DNA of 64,000 nucleotides, taken from Nitrosospira multiformis. Lineage in GTDB: Bacteria > Pseudomonadota > Gammaproteobacteria > Burkholderiales > Nitrosomonadaceae. Location: contig JAFKJB010000012.1 in assembly GCA_017306155.1 (NCBI GenBank), forward strand, positions 62,001 to 126,000, in the 5' to 3' direction. Below the pieces are notes generated by a model. That model saw only the letters and a list, made by a program, of their open reading frames with translations, had not been told where the DNA came from and did no database searches. Below are positions 28,253 to 36,530 of the stretch, piece after piece; the first letter of the stretch is position 1, and every line of letters begins with the position of its first letter. A program made the position numbers and the translations under genes.

Positions 28253-28310
28253 TGACTACTCTGGATAAGCATTTTTACCCGGTGGCGGACAGCTTATCCA
28301 GAGTTTGTCA
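28253..28310. repeat. Long inverted repeat downstream of the Kazal-domain gene
   Basis: ACTCTGGATAAGC (28258-28270) pairs perfectly with GCTTATCCAGAGT (28292-28304) around 21 nt. A further TGAC/GTCA pair (28253-28256, 28307-28310) lies beyond a small mismatch. No T-run follows. It could be an mRNA-stabilising hairpin or terminator, or a relic of a small mobile repeat. Confidence 0.55.
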
Positions 28311-28408
28311 CCCGAATGTTAGACAACGTACAGAGCGATTCCCCGGGCAGGTGTTAAAAACCGGAAGGTTCGGCCGTTAGAAAGAAAGAGTCAGGCCATT
28401 TAATCACA

Positions 28409-28723
28409 GTGGCACAGCCACAGCGGTACGCCGTGCAACCGATCAATAGTTCCGGAGGAAAAATCTTGAGCGTATCATCTGCCAGAGGCAACGCAAGAAT
28501 CAACAGCAGCGGGATCGAAAACCCGGTCGAGAATACGGAAGAAGCGATTACCGACAGCCCGGCAGCAACCGGGTCTTATGGACCATACAGGCAGGAACGG
28601 AGGAAAGGTCACCAGATGATTTCTACCGCACGTTATTACCAGGTCGAGCGGCGCGGTGGCACCCGCTATGGTTATGAGGAAACACAGGACTGGTCGGATA
28701 CGGAGCCGGATGGGGCGCCTTAG
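28409..28723 (+). CDS. Small protein with DUF2934-like C-terminus
   Basis: 104 residues from a GTG at 28409. The first 65 are low in conserved character and rich in Ser, Asn and Gly. Residues about 71-100 (AxYYQVERRG, then a YGYEETQDW stretch) match the short DUF2934 pattern, in which an aromatic/RG core is followed by DW and acidic residues. An internal ATG at 28619 would yield only this part. Function unknown. It precedes the heat-shock cluster by 178 bp. Confidence 0.5.
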   Translation: MAQPQRYAVQPINSSGGKILSVSSARGNARINSSGIENPVENTEEAITDSPAATGSYGPYRQERRKGHQMISTARYYQVERRGGTRYGYEETQDWSDTEPDGAP

Positions 28724-28901
28724 ATGGGGCGCCTTATGTTCAGGCAGGAATTTTTGACAGCAGGAGACACAGAGATTCAGGCAAAAGATTCAAGGCATGT
28801 AATGCGTAATGCCGGAAGGTCGAATGCGACAGAAATGAGGCTGCAAGGGTAGAAAAATTCATTCATTTAATCATTTTCATTTGATTTAAAAGGAGAAAAC
28901 T

Positions 28902-29351
28902 ATGGCAAATATTGCTCGGCGTTCGCCTTTTGCTAGCGACATTATGCGCTATGACCCGTTTTACAATCTGGATGACTGGTTCAAGAATTGGGGAATGCGT
29001 CCATTTTCAATGGATATGGAAACTGCGCCCCAGATCAAGATCGATCTTACCGAAAATGACACCGCCTATACGGTTCGTGCAGAAATACCCGGAGTAAAAA
29101 AGGAGGATGTCAAGGTTCAGGTAGAGGGTAACCGCGTATCCATCAGCTGCGAAACCAAGCAGGAAAAAGAGGAAAAAGAAGGAGAGAGGGTGATTTGCCG
29201 GGAATGCCATCAGGGATCGAGCTACCGGAGTTTTATGCTGGCAAACGAAGTGGATGAGACCAGGGCTGAGGCAAAATATGAAAATGGCACATTGGAACTG
29301 ACGTTACCGAAGAAGGAAGGAAAAACCGCCAAACGGATCGAGGTGAAATAA
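28902..29351 (+). CDS. Small heat-shock protein (Hsp20/alpha-crystallin)
   Basis: 149 residues. The alpha-crystallin domain runs from about 45 to 145, with the typical EIPGVKKEDVKVQVEGN strand region and the late YENGTLELTLPKKE motif (A-x-x-x-N-G-x-L). Such proteins hold unfolded proteins in an ATP-independent way. AAAAGGAG lies upstream of the ATG. It is unusually Glu/Lys-rich between residues 85 and 100. It opens a run of stress genes that ends with a second, longer Hsp20. Confidence 0.93.
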   Translation: MANIARRSPFASDIMRYDPFYNLDDWFKNWGMRPFSMDMETAPQIKIDLTENDTAYTVRAEIPGVKKEDVKVQVEGNRVSISCETKQEKEEKEGERVICRECHQGSSYRSFMLANEVDETRAEAKYENGTLELTLPKKEGKTAKRIEVK

Positions 29352-29415
29352 TCCGGGTAATGTTCTTCGGGTCATCAGACTGATCGTTCCGCTCCACCCT
29401 GACAGGAACTCCACC

Positions 29416-29916
29416 ATGACGCATCCTCCATTTGTCGGCTTTCGTCAGATTTCCCGACATGACCAGCTCTTCAAGGAGCGTATCCACGATCCTTACAGGG
29501 TGAGGCAAAAACCGCCGGAACCCACTGTATGCCCCAGTTGCGGAGCCGTATTCCATGAAGGGCGCTGGCAATGGGGCGAAGCGCCCGCAGACGCGCACCA
29601 GGAAATGTGCGCTGCCTGCCAGCGTATCCGGGATGATTTCCCTTCCGGCTTCGTCACGCTGGGTGGCGAGTTCTATGCCGCGCATCATAGTGAAATCATG
29701 CACATCGTACACAATGTGGAAAAGCGTGAAAAGATCGAGCATCCATTCAATCGCATCATGGCCATTGAAGAAAAAGATGGGGAAACCCTTGTGACGACCA
29801 CTGATATCCACCTGGCGAGAGGCATCGGCGAAGCCATACACGACGCGTATCAGGGCGATCTGGAATTTCACTATAACCCGGAAGAGTATTTGTTGCGCGT
29901 GCACTGGATGCGCTAG
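29416..29916 (+). CDS. Zinc-ribbon protein, BCAM0308 family
   Basis: 166 residues resembling the BCAM0308 family of uncharacterised proteins. Two CxxC pairs (VCPSCGAVFHEGRWQW near 39-54 and MCAACQRI near 69-76) look like a zinc ribbon. They are followed by an alpha/beta part with HHSEIMHIVHNVE and a C-terminal region similar to the NMD3-like fold. Homologues are often placed beside Hsp20 genes, as here, which suggests a stress or proteostasis role; no activity is established. Confidence 0.75.
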   Translation: MTHPPFVGFRQISRHDQLFKERIHDPYRVRQKPPEPTVCPSCGAVFHEGRWQWGEAPADAHQEMCAACQRIRDDFPSGFVTLGGEFYAAHHSEIMHIVHNVEKREKIEHPFNRIMAIEEKDGETLVTTTDIHLARGIGEAIHDAYQGDLEFHYNPEEYLLRVHWMR

Positions 29917-30014
29917 AAAAAACTTTGGGACAGCATTCCGGGCAAACCCGATACGTGTTTCCGATTGCAACATACCATCCCTTTAATGAGAGTGTGATCA
30001 AAGTGGAGGGCAGG

Positions 30015-30464
30015 ATGCCTGTGGGCGAAATCTGTAACCGTGATACTGTAATCATGAAACGGGATGAGACGATTGGGAAGGCAGCCCAGCTCATGCGTCA
30101 GCACCATGTAGGCGACGTGATCATTATCGAAGAGCGGGACGGCCTCAATATTCCTGTCGGAATTGTCACCGATCGCGACCTGGTGGTGGAAATCATGGCA
30201 ACCGGGCTGGATGCTGCTGTCATCACCGTGGGCGACATGATGGAGCAGGAGCTCGTTACCGTGAAAGAAAGCGTGGGGGTATTCGAGGCGATTCAATACA
30301 TGCGCAGCAAGATGGTACGGCGCTTGCCGGTAGTGGGTGAGAATGGCGCCCTGATGGGTGTTCTTACACTGGATGACTTGCTGGAACTGCTATCGGAAGA
30401 ATTGCTGGCGATTTCCCGGCTGACAAGTTATCAACGGCAGAGGGAAGCAAGACAACGACATTAA
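30015..30464 (+). CDS. Tandem CBS-domain protein
   Basis: 149 residues from the ATG at 30015, preceded by GGAGGG; an upstream TTG frame is less likely. Two CBS domains (about 1-62 and 72-132) make one Bateman module, a sensor of adenine nucleotides. Motifs include GIVTDRDLVVE and GVLTLDDLLELL. No catalytic or membrane domain is attached. It lies between the zinc-ribbon protein and the second Hsp20. Regulation of a partner by energy state is an inference. Confidence 0.88.
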   Translation: MPVGEICNRDTVIMKRDETIGKAAQLMRQHHVGDVIIIEERDGLNIPVGIVTDRDLVVEIMATGLDAAVITVGDMMEQELVTVKESVGVFEAIQYMRSKMVRRLPVVGENGALMGVLTLDDLLELLSEELLAISRLTSYQRQREARQRH

Positions 30465-30560
30465 AAGACCGACAGGATCAAGAGGCGGCTGAAAATACGC
30501 GACCTGGATTTCCGGCCCCCGATCACTGCCGGTTTTTCCCATAATCGGAAGGAGCATGAC

Positions 30561-31073
30561 ATGATGGATTCCGTGAAGAATGCAGGTGAAAATATCAGCC
30601 GGAGACTCAGCCGGACATGGGATCAGGTTTCAGACGGTTGGCGTGAACTCGTCCACCGTGGCAGCGATGCCCTTACGCACTTTGTACACCGCAAGGGTGA
30701 GGAAGGCAAAGTGCAGACTTCTGCTGCCAGCACGCCGGCTTTTTCTCGCTGGAGTATTCTGGCAGGCGATATGGAAGAAACGGACAAGGAAATCGTGGTA
30801 CGGATAGAAGTGCCTGGCATGGAAAAAAAAGACTTTGAGATCAGCATAGAGGACAATATGCTTTCTCTGAGAGGGGAAAAACGCTTTGAGCGTGAGACAA
30901 CTGACAGCAGATATCATGTCATGGAACGTGCCTACGGCGTTTTCCAGCGAACCCTGCCATTGCCGGCGGAGGTGGATGCAGACAAAGCGGGAGCAGACTA
31001 CAAGAATGGCGTGCTGACCATTCGTCTGCCCAAGCTGAACGTTGAAAAGGGCAGGTTCATTTCCATATCATGA
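30561..31073 (+). CDS. Second Hsp20-family protein with long N-terminal arm
   Basis: 170 residues. An N-terminal arm of about 65 residues (amphipathic, Trp/Arg-rich) precedes the alpha-crystallin domain, with EVPGMEKKDFEISIEDN near 90 and YKNGVLTIRLPK near the end. It differs clearly from the Hsp20 at 28902, so it is not a recent tandem copy. GGAAGGAG lies upstream of paired ATG codons. Its stop overlaps the start of the next gene (ATGA), so the two are translationally coupled. Confidence 0.92.
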   Translation: MMDSVKNAGENISRRLSRTWDQVSDGWRELVHRGSDALTHFVHRKGEEGKVQTSAASTPAFSRWSILAGDMEETDKEIVVRIEVPGMEKKDFEISIEDNMLSLRGEKRFERETTDSRYHVMERAYGVFQRTLPLPAEVDADKAGADYKNGVLTIRLPKLNVEKGRFISIS

Positions 31074-31717
31074 TAAGACGGCATTTTGTTTTTCAGCGCC
31101 GGCGCGCCCTGCCGATGATTATGCTTGTCTGCCTGCTTGCAGGCGCAATGACGGCTGCGTTGGCAGCCTCAACGTATTTAGCGGCCAAGCCAGACGTTCC
31201 CTTGAGTCGGAACGAAAGAAAACCAGAGAAGGAGGAATCTCGCATGTCTATGACGATAACATCTTCATCCTTTGCGAATCACGGAGAAATTCCTGTTCGT
31301 CATACCTGTCAGGGACATGATGCTTCGCCCGAGTTGTTCTGGGAAAATATACCGGAAAATGCGAAAAGCCTGGTTTTGATTGTGGATGATCCGGATGCGC
31401 CCGATCCTGCTGCTCCCAAGCTGACCTGGGTGCACTGGGTGCTATATAACATTCCTCCTGCGGCTCAAGGTTTGCCTGAGGGAGTGGCGGAAGCCGATCT
31501 TCCCATTGGAACGCTCGGCGGGCTCAATGACTGGCAGCGCACAGGGTATGGTGGTCCCTGTCCTCCTATCGGCAAGCATCGATACTTTCATAAACTCTAC
31601 GCGCTGGATATCATGCTTCCGGATTTGAAGCATCCCACCAAGGCAATCCTCGAGCAGGAGATGCAGGGACATGTCATCGCGCAATCAGAACTCGTTGGGC
31701 TGTATCAGAAGCAATAG
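31070..31717 (+). CDS. YbhB/YbcL-family (PEBP) protein with signal anchor
   Basis: 215 residues. An N-terminal hydrophobic segment (about 14-33) suggests export or anchoring, followed by a PEBP/Raf-kinase-inhibitor-like domain (about 59-215). The ligand-pocket motifs are present: VDDPDAPDP, WVHWVLYNIP and GPCPPIGKHRYFHKLYAL. An internal start at residue 59 (MSMTITSSSF) would make a cytosolic form of normal YbhB size. The biochemical role of bacterial PEBPs is unclear. It is coupled to the upstream Hsp20. Confidence 0.88.
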   Translation: MIRRHFVFQRRRALPMIMLVCLLAGAMTAALAASTYLAAKPDVPLSRNERKPEKEESRMSMTITSSSFANHGEIPVRHTCQGHDASPELFWENIPENAKSLVLIVDDPDAPDPAAPKLTWVHWVLYNIPPAAQGLPEGVAEADLPIGTLGGLNDWQRTGYGGPCPPIGKHRYFHKLYALDIMLPDLKHPTKAILEQEMQGHVIAQSELVGLYQKQ

Positions 31718-31788
31718 ACTGCTGCTGCCTTTTTTCTTTTTTTACGCTTCGGTTCATCCAGCGCGGTTCTGTACACCCAAGAAGATAA

Positions 31789-32790
31789 ATGCGCAATATG
31801 GCACGGCCGGTCATGAAAGTCCCACCTGGGGAGCTGTCTGAATTGCGGCGTAAACCCAATTGCGCTTTACCCATAAAGTGGGCGGTGAAGGGTGTAGTCA
31901 AAGACTTGAAGTATGCCCGAGACCTGTCTTTTCATCTGCTTAAACGGGAGAAGGAGGGTGAGAAGCCCCTGGTGAGGTTGTATGAAAAGGCTATCTCTCC
32001 CCGTTATGATCGTCCTGTTTGTCTTTTCTGCAGCTTCGACGAAGATAGCGTCGTCAGGGAAAACGTGTATTACTACCTCAAGGCTTTGATGCTGGCCGGC
32101 TTCGATATCATATTCATCAGTTCGAGCAGCACGATTTCAGCAAGCGACCTGGAAAAACTGTCCTGGTGTTGTATCGCAATAATAAACCGTGAGAATAAGG
32201 GATACGATTTCTATGGGTGGAAAACGGCGCTGGAAAAATATCCCGAATATCGCGAGCATAGCGGTCTTCTGTTAGCCAACGATAGCGTACTTGGTCCGTT
32301 ATTCAGCATCGACAATATCATTGCCAGTCTCGAAGGCAGCGAGGCTGATATCGTGGGAATGACGGATTCTTTTCGTTTTTATCCCCATCTGCAGTCCTAT
32401 TTCCTCTACTGCAAGAAAAAAGCTGTGTCCTCCCATGAATTTCTTCGTTTCTTCGCGGAAATCGAGGTTCTGGAATTTAAGCCGGCCATTGTGCGCAGAT
32501 ATGAAGTCGGTTTTTCCCGTTCTCTCAGCCGACGCTTTCGTCTTGCGGCGCTCTACAGCCTGGAACAGGTTCTTGCCCAAACTGATTGCAATTACAGGCC
32601 CCTGCAATGGGTCGAGCCGACCTTCCACCTGCGCAAACCGCTTATTACCGAGTTTGGATTCCCGTTTCTCAAAAAAAGTGTGCTGACAAGAAAGGGTGTG
32701 AGCCTGGGGGAAGTTTCAGCGATGCTCGCGGAAGCCGGCTCTTCCTACGAGACAGAAATTCTCAGCGACTGGATGTCGCTTCGCGGATAA
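31789..32790 (+). CDS. RgpF-like (rhamnan synthesis protein F family) glycosyltransferase-related protein
   Basis: 333 residues resembling the rhamnan-synthesis F family (PF05045). Typical segments are VCLFCSFDEDSVVRENVYYYL near 76-96, NRENKGYDFYGWKTALE near 138 and LLLANDSVLGPL near 160. Members take part in building rhamnose-rich surface polysaccharides. With the FkbM methyltransferase downstream it suggests a surface-glycan or exopolysaccharide function, although no nucleotide-sugar genes are adjacent. Confidence 0.78.
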   Translation: MRNMARPVMKVPPGELSELRRKPNCALPIKWAVKGVVKDLKYARDLSFHLLKREKEGEKPLVRLYEKAISPRYDRPVCLFCSFDEDSVVRENVYYYLKALMLAGFDIIFISSSSTISASDLEKLSWCCIAIINRENKGYDFYGWKTALEKYPEYREHSGLLLANDSVLGPLFSIDNIIASLEGSEADIVGMTDSFRFYPHLQSYFLYCKKKAVSSHEFLRFFAEIEVLEFKPAIVRRYEVGFSRSLSRRFRLAALYSLEQVLAQTDCNYRPLQWVEPTFHLRKPLITEFGFPFLKKSVLTRKGVSLGEVSAMLAEAGSSYETEILSDWMSLRG

Positions 32791-32867
32791 GGCACGATTT
32801 TGCCCGATGGCGGTTCCCCTTCGTTGCTCTTGAGAGCCTCGAAAGAAGGAATCCAGAACTATCGCCT

Positions 32868-33026
32868 ATGATTTCCGCTTTCGCTGAAGCGGTGATTGAG
32901 CGATCTCTAGACGGACTCACCCTGTTGCAGCAAAAATATCTGGGCTCTGGGACCATAAACCGGATATCCTTCGCTCTTTTACTGCTTTCTGTTTTCATCT
33001 CTACTAACAAATTACGGTCGGCGTAG
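32868..33026 (+). CDS. Possible 52-residue membrane peptide
   Basis: An ATG at 32868 opens a 52-codon frame whose C-terminal half is one hydrophobic helix (ISFALLLLSVFIS). Its TAG abuts the ATG of the FkbM gene directly. No ribosome-binding site and no known family. It may be spurious; the exact stop-start junction is the only argument for it. Confidence 0.2.
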   Translation: MISAFAEAVIERSLDGLTLLQQKYLGSGTINRISFALLLLSVFISTNKLRSA

Positions 33027-33800
33027 ATGTCTTCATTTTTCATGGATGTTTTATCCGGATGCGCAGTCGCGTTGTACGGATTGAAGGGGGGCTACACGAA
33101 AGTCAATGTCAAGGGTCAACCCATTCGTATCGCGGTAGACAACTTTCGGACGCTCCAGCGGGCAAAAACGTATTCTATGAAAGAACCTGATACCCTGGAG
33201 TGGCTTGACAGTTTTGAATCCGGTTCCTGCTTCTTCGATCTGGGGGCGAATATCGGCCAGTATTCCCTGTATCCGGCGAAGAAATACGGGAAGGATATCC
33301 ATGTATATTCGTTCGAGCCCCAATGCGCCAATTATTATTTATTAAATAAAAATATTTATCTCAACAAGCTCGATAAAAATATTACCTCCTATTGCGTGGC
33401 TGTTTCCGGAGAGGAAGGCTTTTCGAAACTTTATATTCCCAAATTCATAGGCGGAGGAAACCGTTCCCAGTTCGGAAAAGAAGATTTGAAGAACATGAAA
33501 AAATCCGCCGCGCATATTCAGGGCATGTTTGGCGTGACACTCGATGACTTATGCTCGAAATGGGGTTTTCCCTATCCCAACTACATCAAGATCGATGTGG
33601 ATGGCATCGAGATAGCCATTATCCGGGGCGCCGGAAATGTGCTCAGGAATGCGGCACTGAGATCCGTCATCGTCGAACTGGGAACAGTCGAGGAGCAGCA
33701 GGAAGCAGTAGCGCTGATGGAGCAGGCGGGTTTGAAAGTCAGATTCAAAACCACCCGGAATTGGGGGGAAACCTGCTTCGTGTTCGCAAGGCAGGATTGA
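33027..33800 (+). CDS. FkbM-family methyltransferase
   Basis: 257 residues with a class I SAM-binding core: CFFDLGANIGQYSL (motif I) near 69-82, SFEPQCANYYLLNKN near 96, and the FkbM-specific IKIDVDGIEIAIIRGA near 188-203. FkbM enzymes methylate hydroxyls on sugars or polyketides. A local AT-rich run (about 33330-33375) and Asn/Lys/Tyr-rich codons differ from the neighbours, hinting at lateral acquisition. It follows the RgpF-like gene, so methylation of a surface glycan is likely. Confidence 0.86.
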   Translation: MSSFFMDVLSGCAVALYGLKGGYTKVNVKGQPIRIAVDNFRTLQRAKTYSMKEPDTLEWLDSFESGSCFFDLGANIGQYSLYPAKKYGKDIHVYSFEPQCANYYLLNKNIYLNKLDKNITSYCVAVSGEEGFSKLYIPKFIGGGNRSQFGKEDLKNMKKSAAHIQGMFGVTLDDLCSKWGFPYPNYIKIDVDGIEIAIIRGAGNVLRNAALRSVIVELGTVEEQQEAVALMEQAGLKVRFKTTRNWGETCFVFARQD

Positions 33801-33825
33801 TCAAGTCTCTTCTTTGTAGAATCCT

Positions 33826-33960
33826 GATTCGCTCGTCCTGCGCCTGCCAGAGGGCTTTTCCTGAACTTGTCGAAGGGTTTTGTCCTGAACACCGCGCGCG
33901 CCTTCGAACCTTCGGCAGACTCGGAATCAGGCGAACCCGGATGAAGGGTTCAGGGTGAAC
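33826..33960. repeat. Fragment of a palindromic intergenic repeat
   Basis: TCCTGAAC occurs twice within 27 bp, around a TTGTCGAAGGG core. The stretch has partial complements further on (GAATCAGGCGAA against CCTGATTCGC, and GGGTTCAGG). The core TGAACTTGTCGAAGG is a variant of a common betaproteobacterial REP-like element. It fills the gap between the FkbM gene and the convergent ABC transporter and could act as a transcription boundary. Confidence 0.45.
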
Positions 33961-34019
33961 AGGGGACAAAGGGACGGGGCGAATGGAGACGAAAGCTCCA
34001 GTATGCACTCGTTGGCCGC

Positions 34020-35783
34020 TTAACGGGAAACAAAAGCCGTTTCCCTGCGAGACAAGGAGGAAGTATCCCGCTCCGCGGGTGCGTAACGAGCTGCCTCCGC
34101 TGGCTGCATCCGTTCCGCCTTTCCCCTGGAAAGCGCAAAAATCACATCCGCTGCGCTGATTAGCGCCGGCTGATGGGAGACGGCAACAATCGTGAGTTCC
34201 TGTGTGAGGTTGCGCAGTGTTTCACAGACAAGCCGTTCGCTTTCCGGATCGAGCGCACTTGTCGGTTCATCCAGTACCAGGAAGAGAGGCCGGTGAGCCA
34301 GCGCCCGGGCAATCGCAATGCGTTGGCGCTGCCCTCCGGATAACAGGCCGCCCCGCTCGCCGACGATGGTATGGAGGCCATCCGGCAATCCACTGACGAA
34401 CTCCCATGCGCCAGCCTGGCGCAGGGCTCTTTCCGCATCCGCTTCAGTCAGTTCGGGTGCGCCGACGAGAATATTATTGAGAATGCTGTCATGCAGCAGC
34501 ACGTTTTCCTGGGCGACATATCCGATCATGCGACGCCAGGCACGGGGATTGATGTCACGCATGGGCACGCCATCCACCAGGATTTCCCCTGACTTGGACT
34601 CCGCCAGGCCGCACAGGAGATCCAGCAGGGTGCTTTTGCCGACTCCCGACGGTCCGGCTACAGTGGTGAACGACCTGACCGGGATTTCGAGATTCAGGTC
34701 CTGAAAAATCGGCTTGGTGTCGTAATCGAAGTTGACGTGGCGCAGGCTGATGCCCTTTTCAAGTGTCGGTTCGCGCGTGCCTGATGTTCTTTCCGCTGCG
34801 GCGCGTGCTTCTGCAACAGCGGTGCGCAAGGCCCAGTAGGCGCTTTCCTGCGCCATCAGATTCTGGTATTTCCTCTGCGCCTTATTGAGCAAACTGAGGA
34901 GCCGGGTCAGAAGAAAGACCATCACCATCACCGAGGGCAATGAGAGTCCCCATACTTCCAGGGCCAGATAAAGGCCGATTGCCATCAATGTGGCGAGGAT
35001 AGGCTCCTGCAGCGCCATCAGGGCTTCACGCGCGATGATTTCCCGCCGGGTAGCCTTTTCCAGTTGCTGGGTCTGGTCGCGCAGGATCGCTTCGGCTACA
35101 TTGTCTCTCGCCATGGCCTTGAGCGATTTTACCGAAACGAGCACATCCGAAAGATACCTCAGCAGGTTTCGCAGCAGGTGCGTCTGCCGGGTTCCCGCCT
35201 TGCGTGTCGCACGAATCAACTGGTGCAGCACCTGCATCATGATGATGCCCACCAGAATGGAAGTAAGGGTGGCCTCCCATGAAACGAACATGGCCACGGT
35301 TCCGTAGACGACAACCTGTACGGCCAGCGCGAGTACAGTGACGCTGTGCTCAAAGCCATTGGCTGCCCGGTAGGCTTCGGTGGCGACGGAATTGGCCAGG
35401 GAACCCATCGGCTGGCGCAGGTAATACTGCCAGCGGCTGGCAAGCAGCGCGTCGATCAGTTCGAGGCGGAGGGCGGTAGCCACATGGGCAACCGCATAAC
35501 CGACCTGCCTGTTCGCCATCAATAATATGAGGCTTTTGAGGATCATGCCTCCCACGATGATCAGCAGCATGGTGCCTATGGTGGGAGAAATTCCGATGTT
35601 CTGGAGAACTTCGGCAATATGCCGACCCATGTCCGAACTGGCGGAATCGCCGACAGCGATCGAAAGGAGTGGAAGGAGGGCAGTGAGGCTCAAGCCTTCT
35701 GCAATGCCTGCCGCCAGAAGCGCAATCAGGACGTATGCAGTACGCCTCGGGGAAAGCATGCAATAGGCAAGGAGAGTTCGCAT
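34020..35783 (-). CDS. ABC transporter, fused permease and ATP-binding protein
   Basis: 587 residues, a half-transporter exporter. An N-terminal membrane domain with about six helices (residues 15-310) is followed by a nucleotide-binding domain with Walker A GPSGVGKS near 376-383, signature LSGGQRQ near 480 and Walker B LFLVLDEPTSALD near 498. The domain order matches MsbA/LipA-type or bacteriocin-type exporters. It lacks the N-terminal peptidase that would mark a peptide exporter. Substrate unknown; the neighbouring glycan genes are convergent, so they need not be linked. Confidence 0.9.
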   Translation of the reverse strand: MRTLLAYCMLSPRRTAYVLIALLAAGIAEGLSLTALLPLLSIAVGDSASSDMGRHIAEVLQNIGISPTIGTMLLIIVGGMILKSLILLMANRQVGYAVAHVATALRLELIDALLASRWQYYLRQPMGSLANSVATEAYRAANGFEHSVTVLALAVQVVVYGTVAMFVSWEATLTSILVGIIMMQVLHQLIRATRKAGTRQTHLLRNLLRYLSDVLVSVKSLKAMARDNVAEAILRDQTQQLEKATRREIIAREALMALQEPILATLMAIGLYLALEVWGLSLPSVMVMVFLLTRLLSLLNKAQRKYQNLMAQESAYWALRTAVAEARAAAERTSGTREPTLEKGISLRHVNFDYDTKPIFQDLNLEIPVRSFTTVAGPSGVGKSTLLDLLCGLAESKSGEILVDGVPMRDINPRAWRRMIGYVAQENVLLHDSILNNILVGAPELTEADAERALRQAGAWEFVSGLPDGLHTIVGERGGLLSGGQRQRIAIARALAHRPLFLVLDEPTSALDPESERLVCETLRNLTQELTIVAVSHQPALISAADVIFALSRGKAERMQPAEAARYAPAERDTSSLSRRETAFVSR

Positions 35784-35967
35784 AAGTTGGGCCTGCAGAC
35801 TATGGAGTTATCATAACCTAAATTGTGAATACGGTCCTGAAAAACCCTTGCACCAACAAGGAATTCAATGAATTCGGCTCAAAAGCTGGGTGTGTGGTTA
35901 TTGCAGGGAAAAGGGCAATCAGGTGGAATTGCGGGCAGGATATCTTTGCACGCTTGTTCCGGATTAT

Positions 35968-36195
35968 TCAGTCGGTCTTTCTAACTCCCCGGATATTGAT
36001 TGTTGCCAGGGCGAACTGGAGACCGAGAATCGCAAGCGCCTGGACGTGCCATCCCCAGATTATCCAAAGCACATTGCTGAGGAGAGAAAGCAGAAAACCG
36101 GCCTGGCGCATCCGCCTGGCCTGATAGGTCAGGAGCCAGACCGAAAGAATATTGATCACCATGGCAGGCCATTGTAGCAAATTGAAGTAATCCAT
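35968..36195 (-). CDS. Small membrane protein, three predicted helices
   Basis: 75 residues with three hydrophobic stretches (about 10-25, 32-48 and 52-68), a basic turn QARRMRQAG between the first two, and a basic C-terminus. GGAGG is well placed before the ATG. The spacing loosely recalls single-repeat PnuC/SemiSWEET-like proteins, but the resemblance is weak and no transport role is claimed. It is isolated, 184 bp from the ABC transporter start. Confidence 0.6.
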   Translation of the reverse strand: MDYFNLLQWPAMVINILSVWLLTYQARRMRQAGFLLSLLSNVLWIIWGWHVQALAILGLQFALATINIRGVRKTD

Positions 36196-36530
36196 GTTCC
36201 TCCGATTCTCCTGAAAACAGGCTGTGCTCCAGTCGAGATTATGTAGACCTGCAGTATGTTGAATTCAATGCATAAGAAACATTAAAAGCATGAAGTCCGG
36301 GATGCTGCCCCGCATCTTTTTCGCACTCCGCGCTCAGGCTTTCGCATCCGGTTTCGATCATTTCATCCATAGACCAGCAGTTCCATTCGAAAGAACACAA
36401 ATCAGAGTGCCAGAGTGGAAAAGGCTTGTATTCTCCTGGGTGCGCAATCGCACATACAAGCGCAGGCGGGAAGAGCATGATTTATATTTCGATATTTGCC
36501 TTGAAAAGGGATTCACCTCTCCGGTCAATC
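36196..36530. other. Intergenic region upstream of Ku
   Basis: 335 bp between divergent genes. Both strands contain open frames, but none has a recognisable product or a good ribosome-binding site. It presumably holds the Ku-LigD promoter; nothing distinctive was seen. Confidence 0.3.

Noticed and set aside
36426-36530. Upstream extension of Ku by 35 residues
   Set aside because: The added residues are not conserved in Ku, and the ATG at 36531 gives the standard N-terminus.
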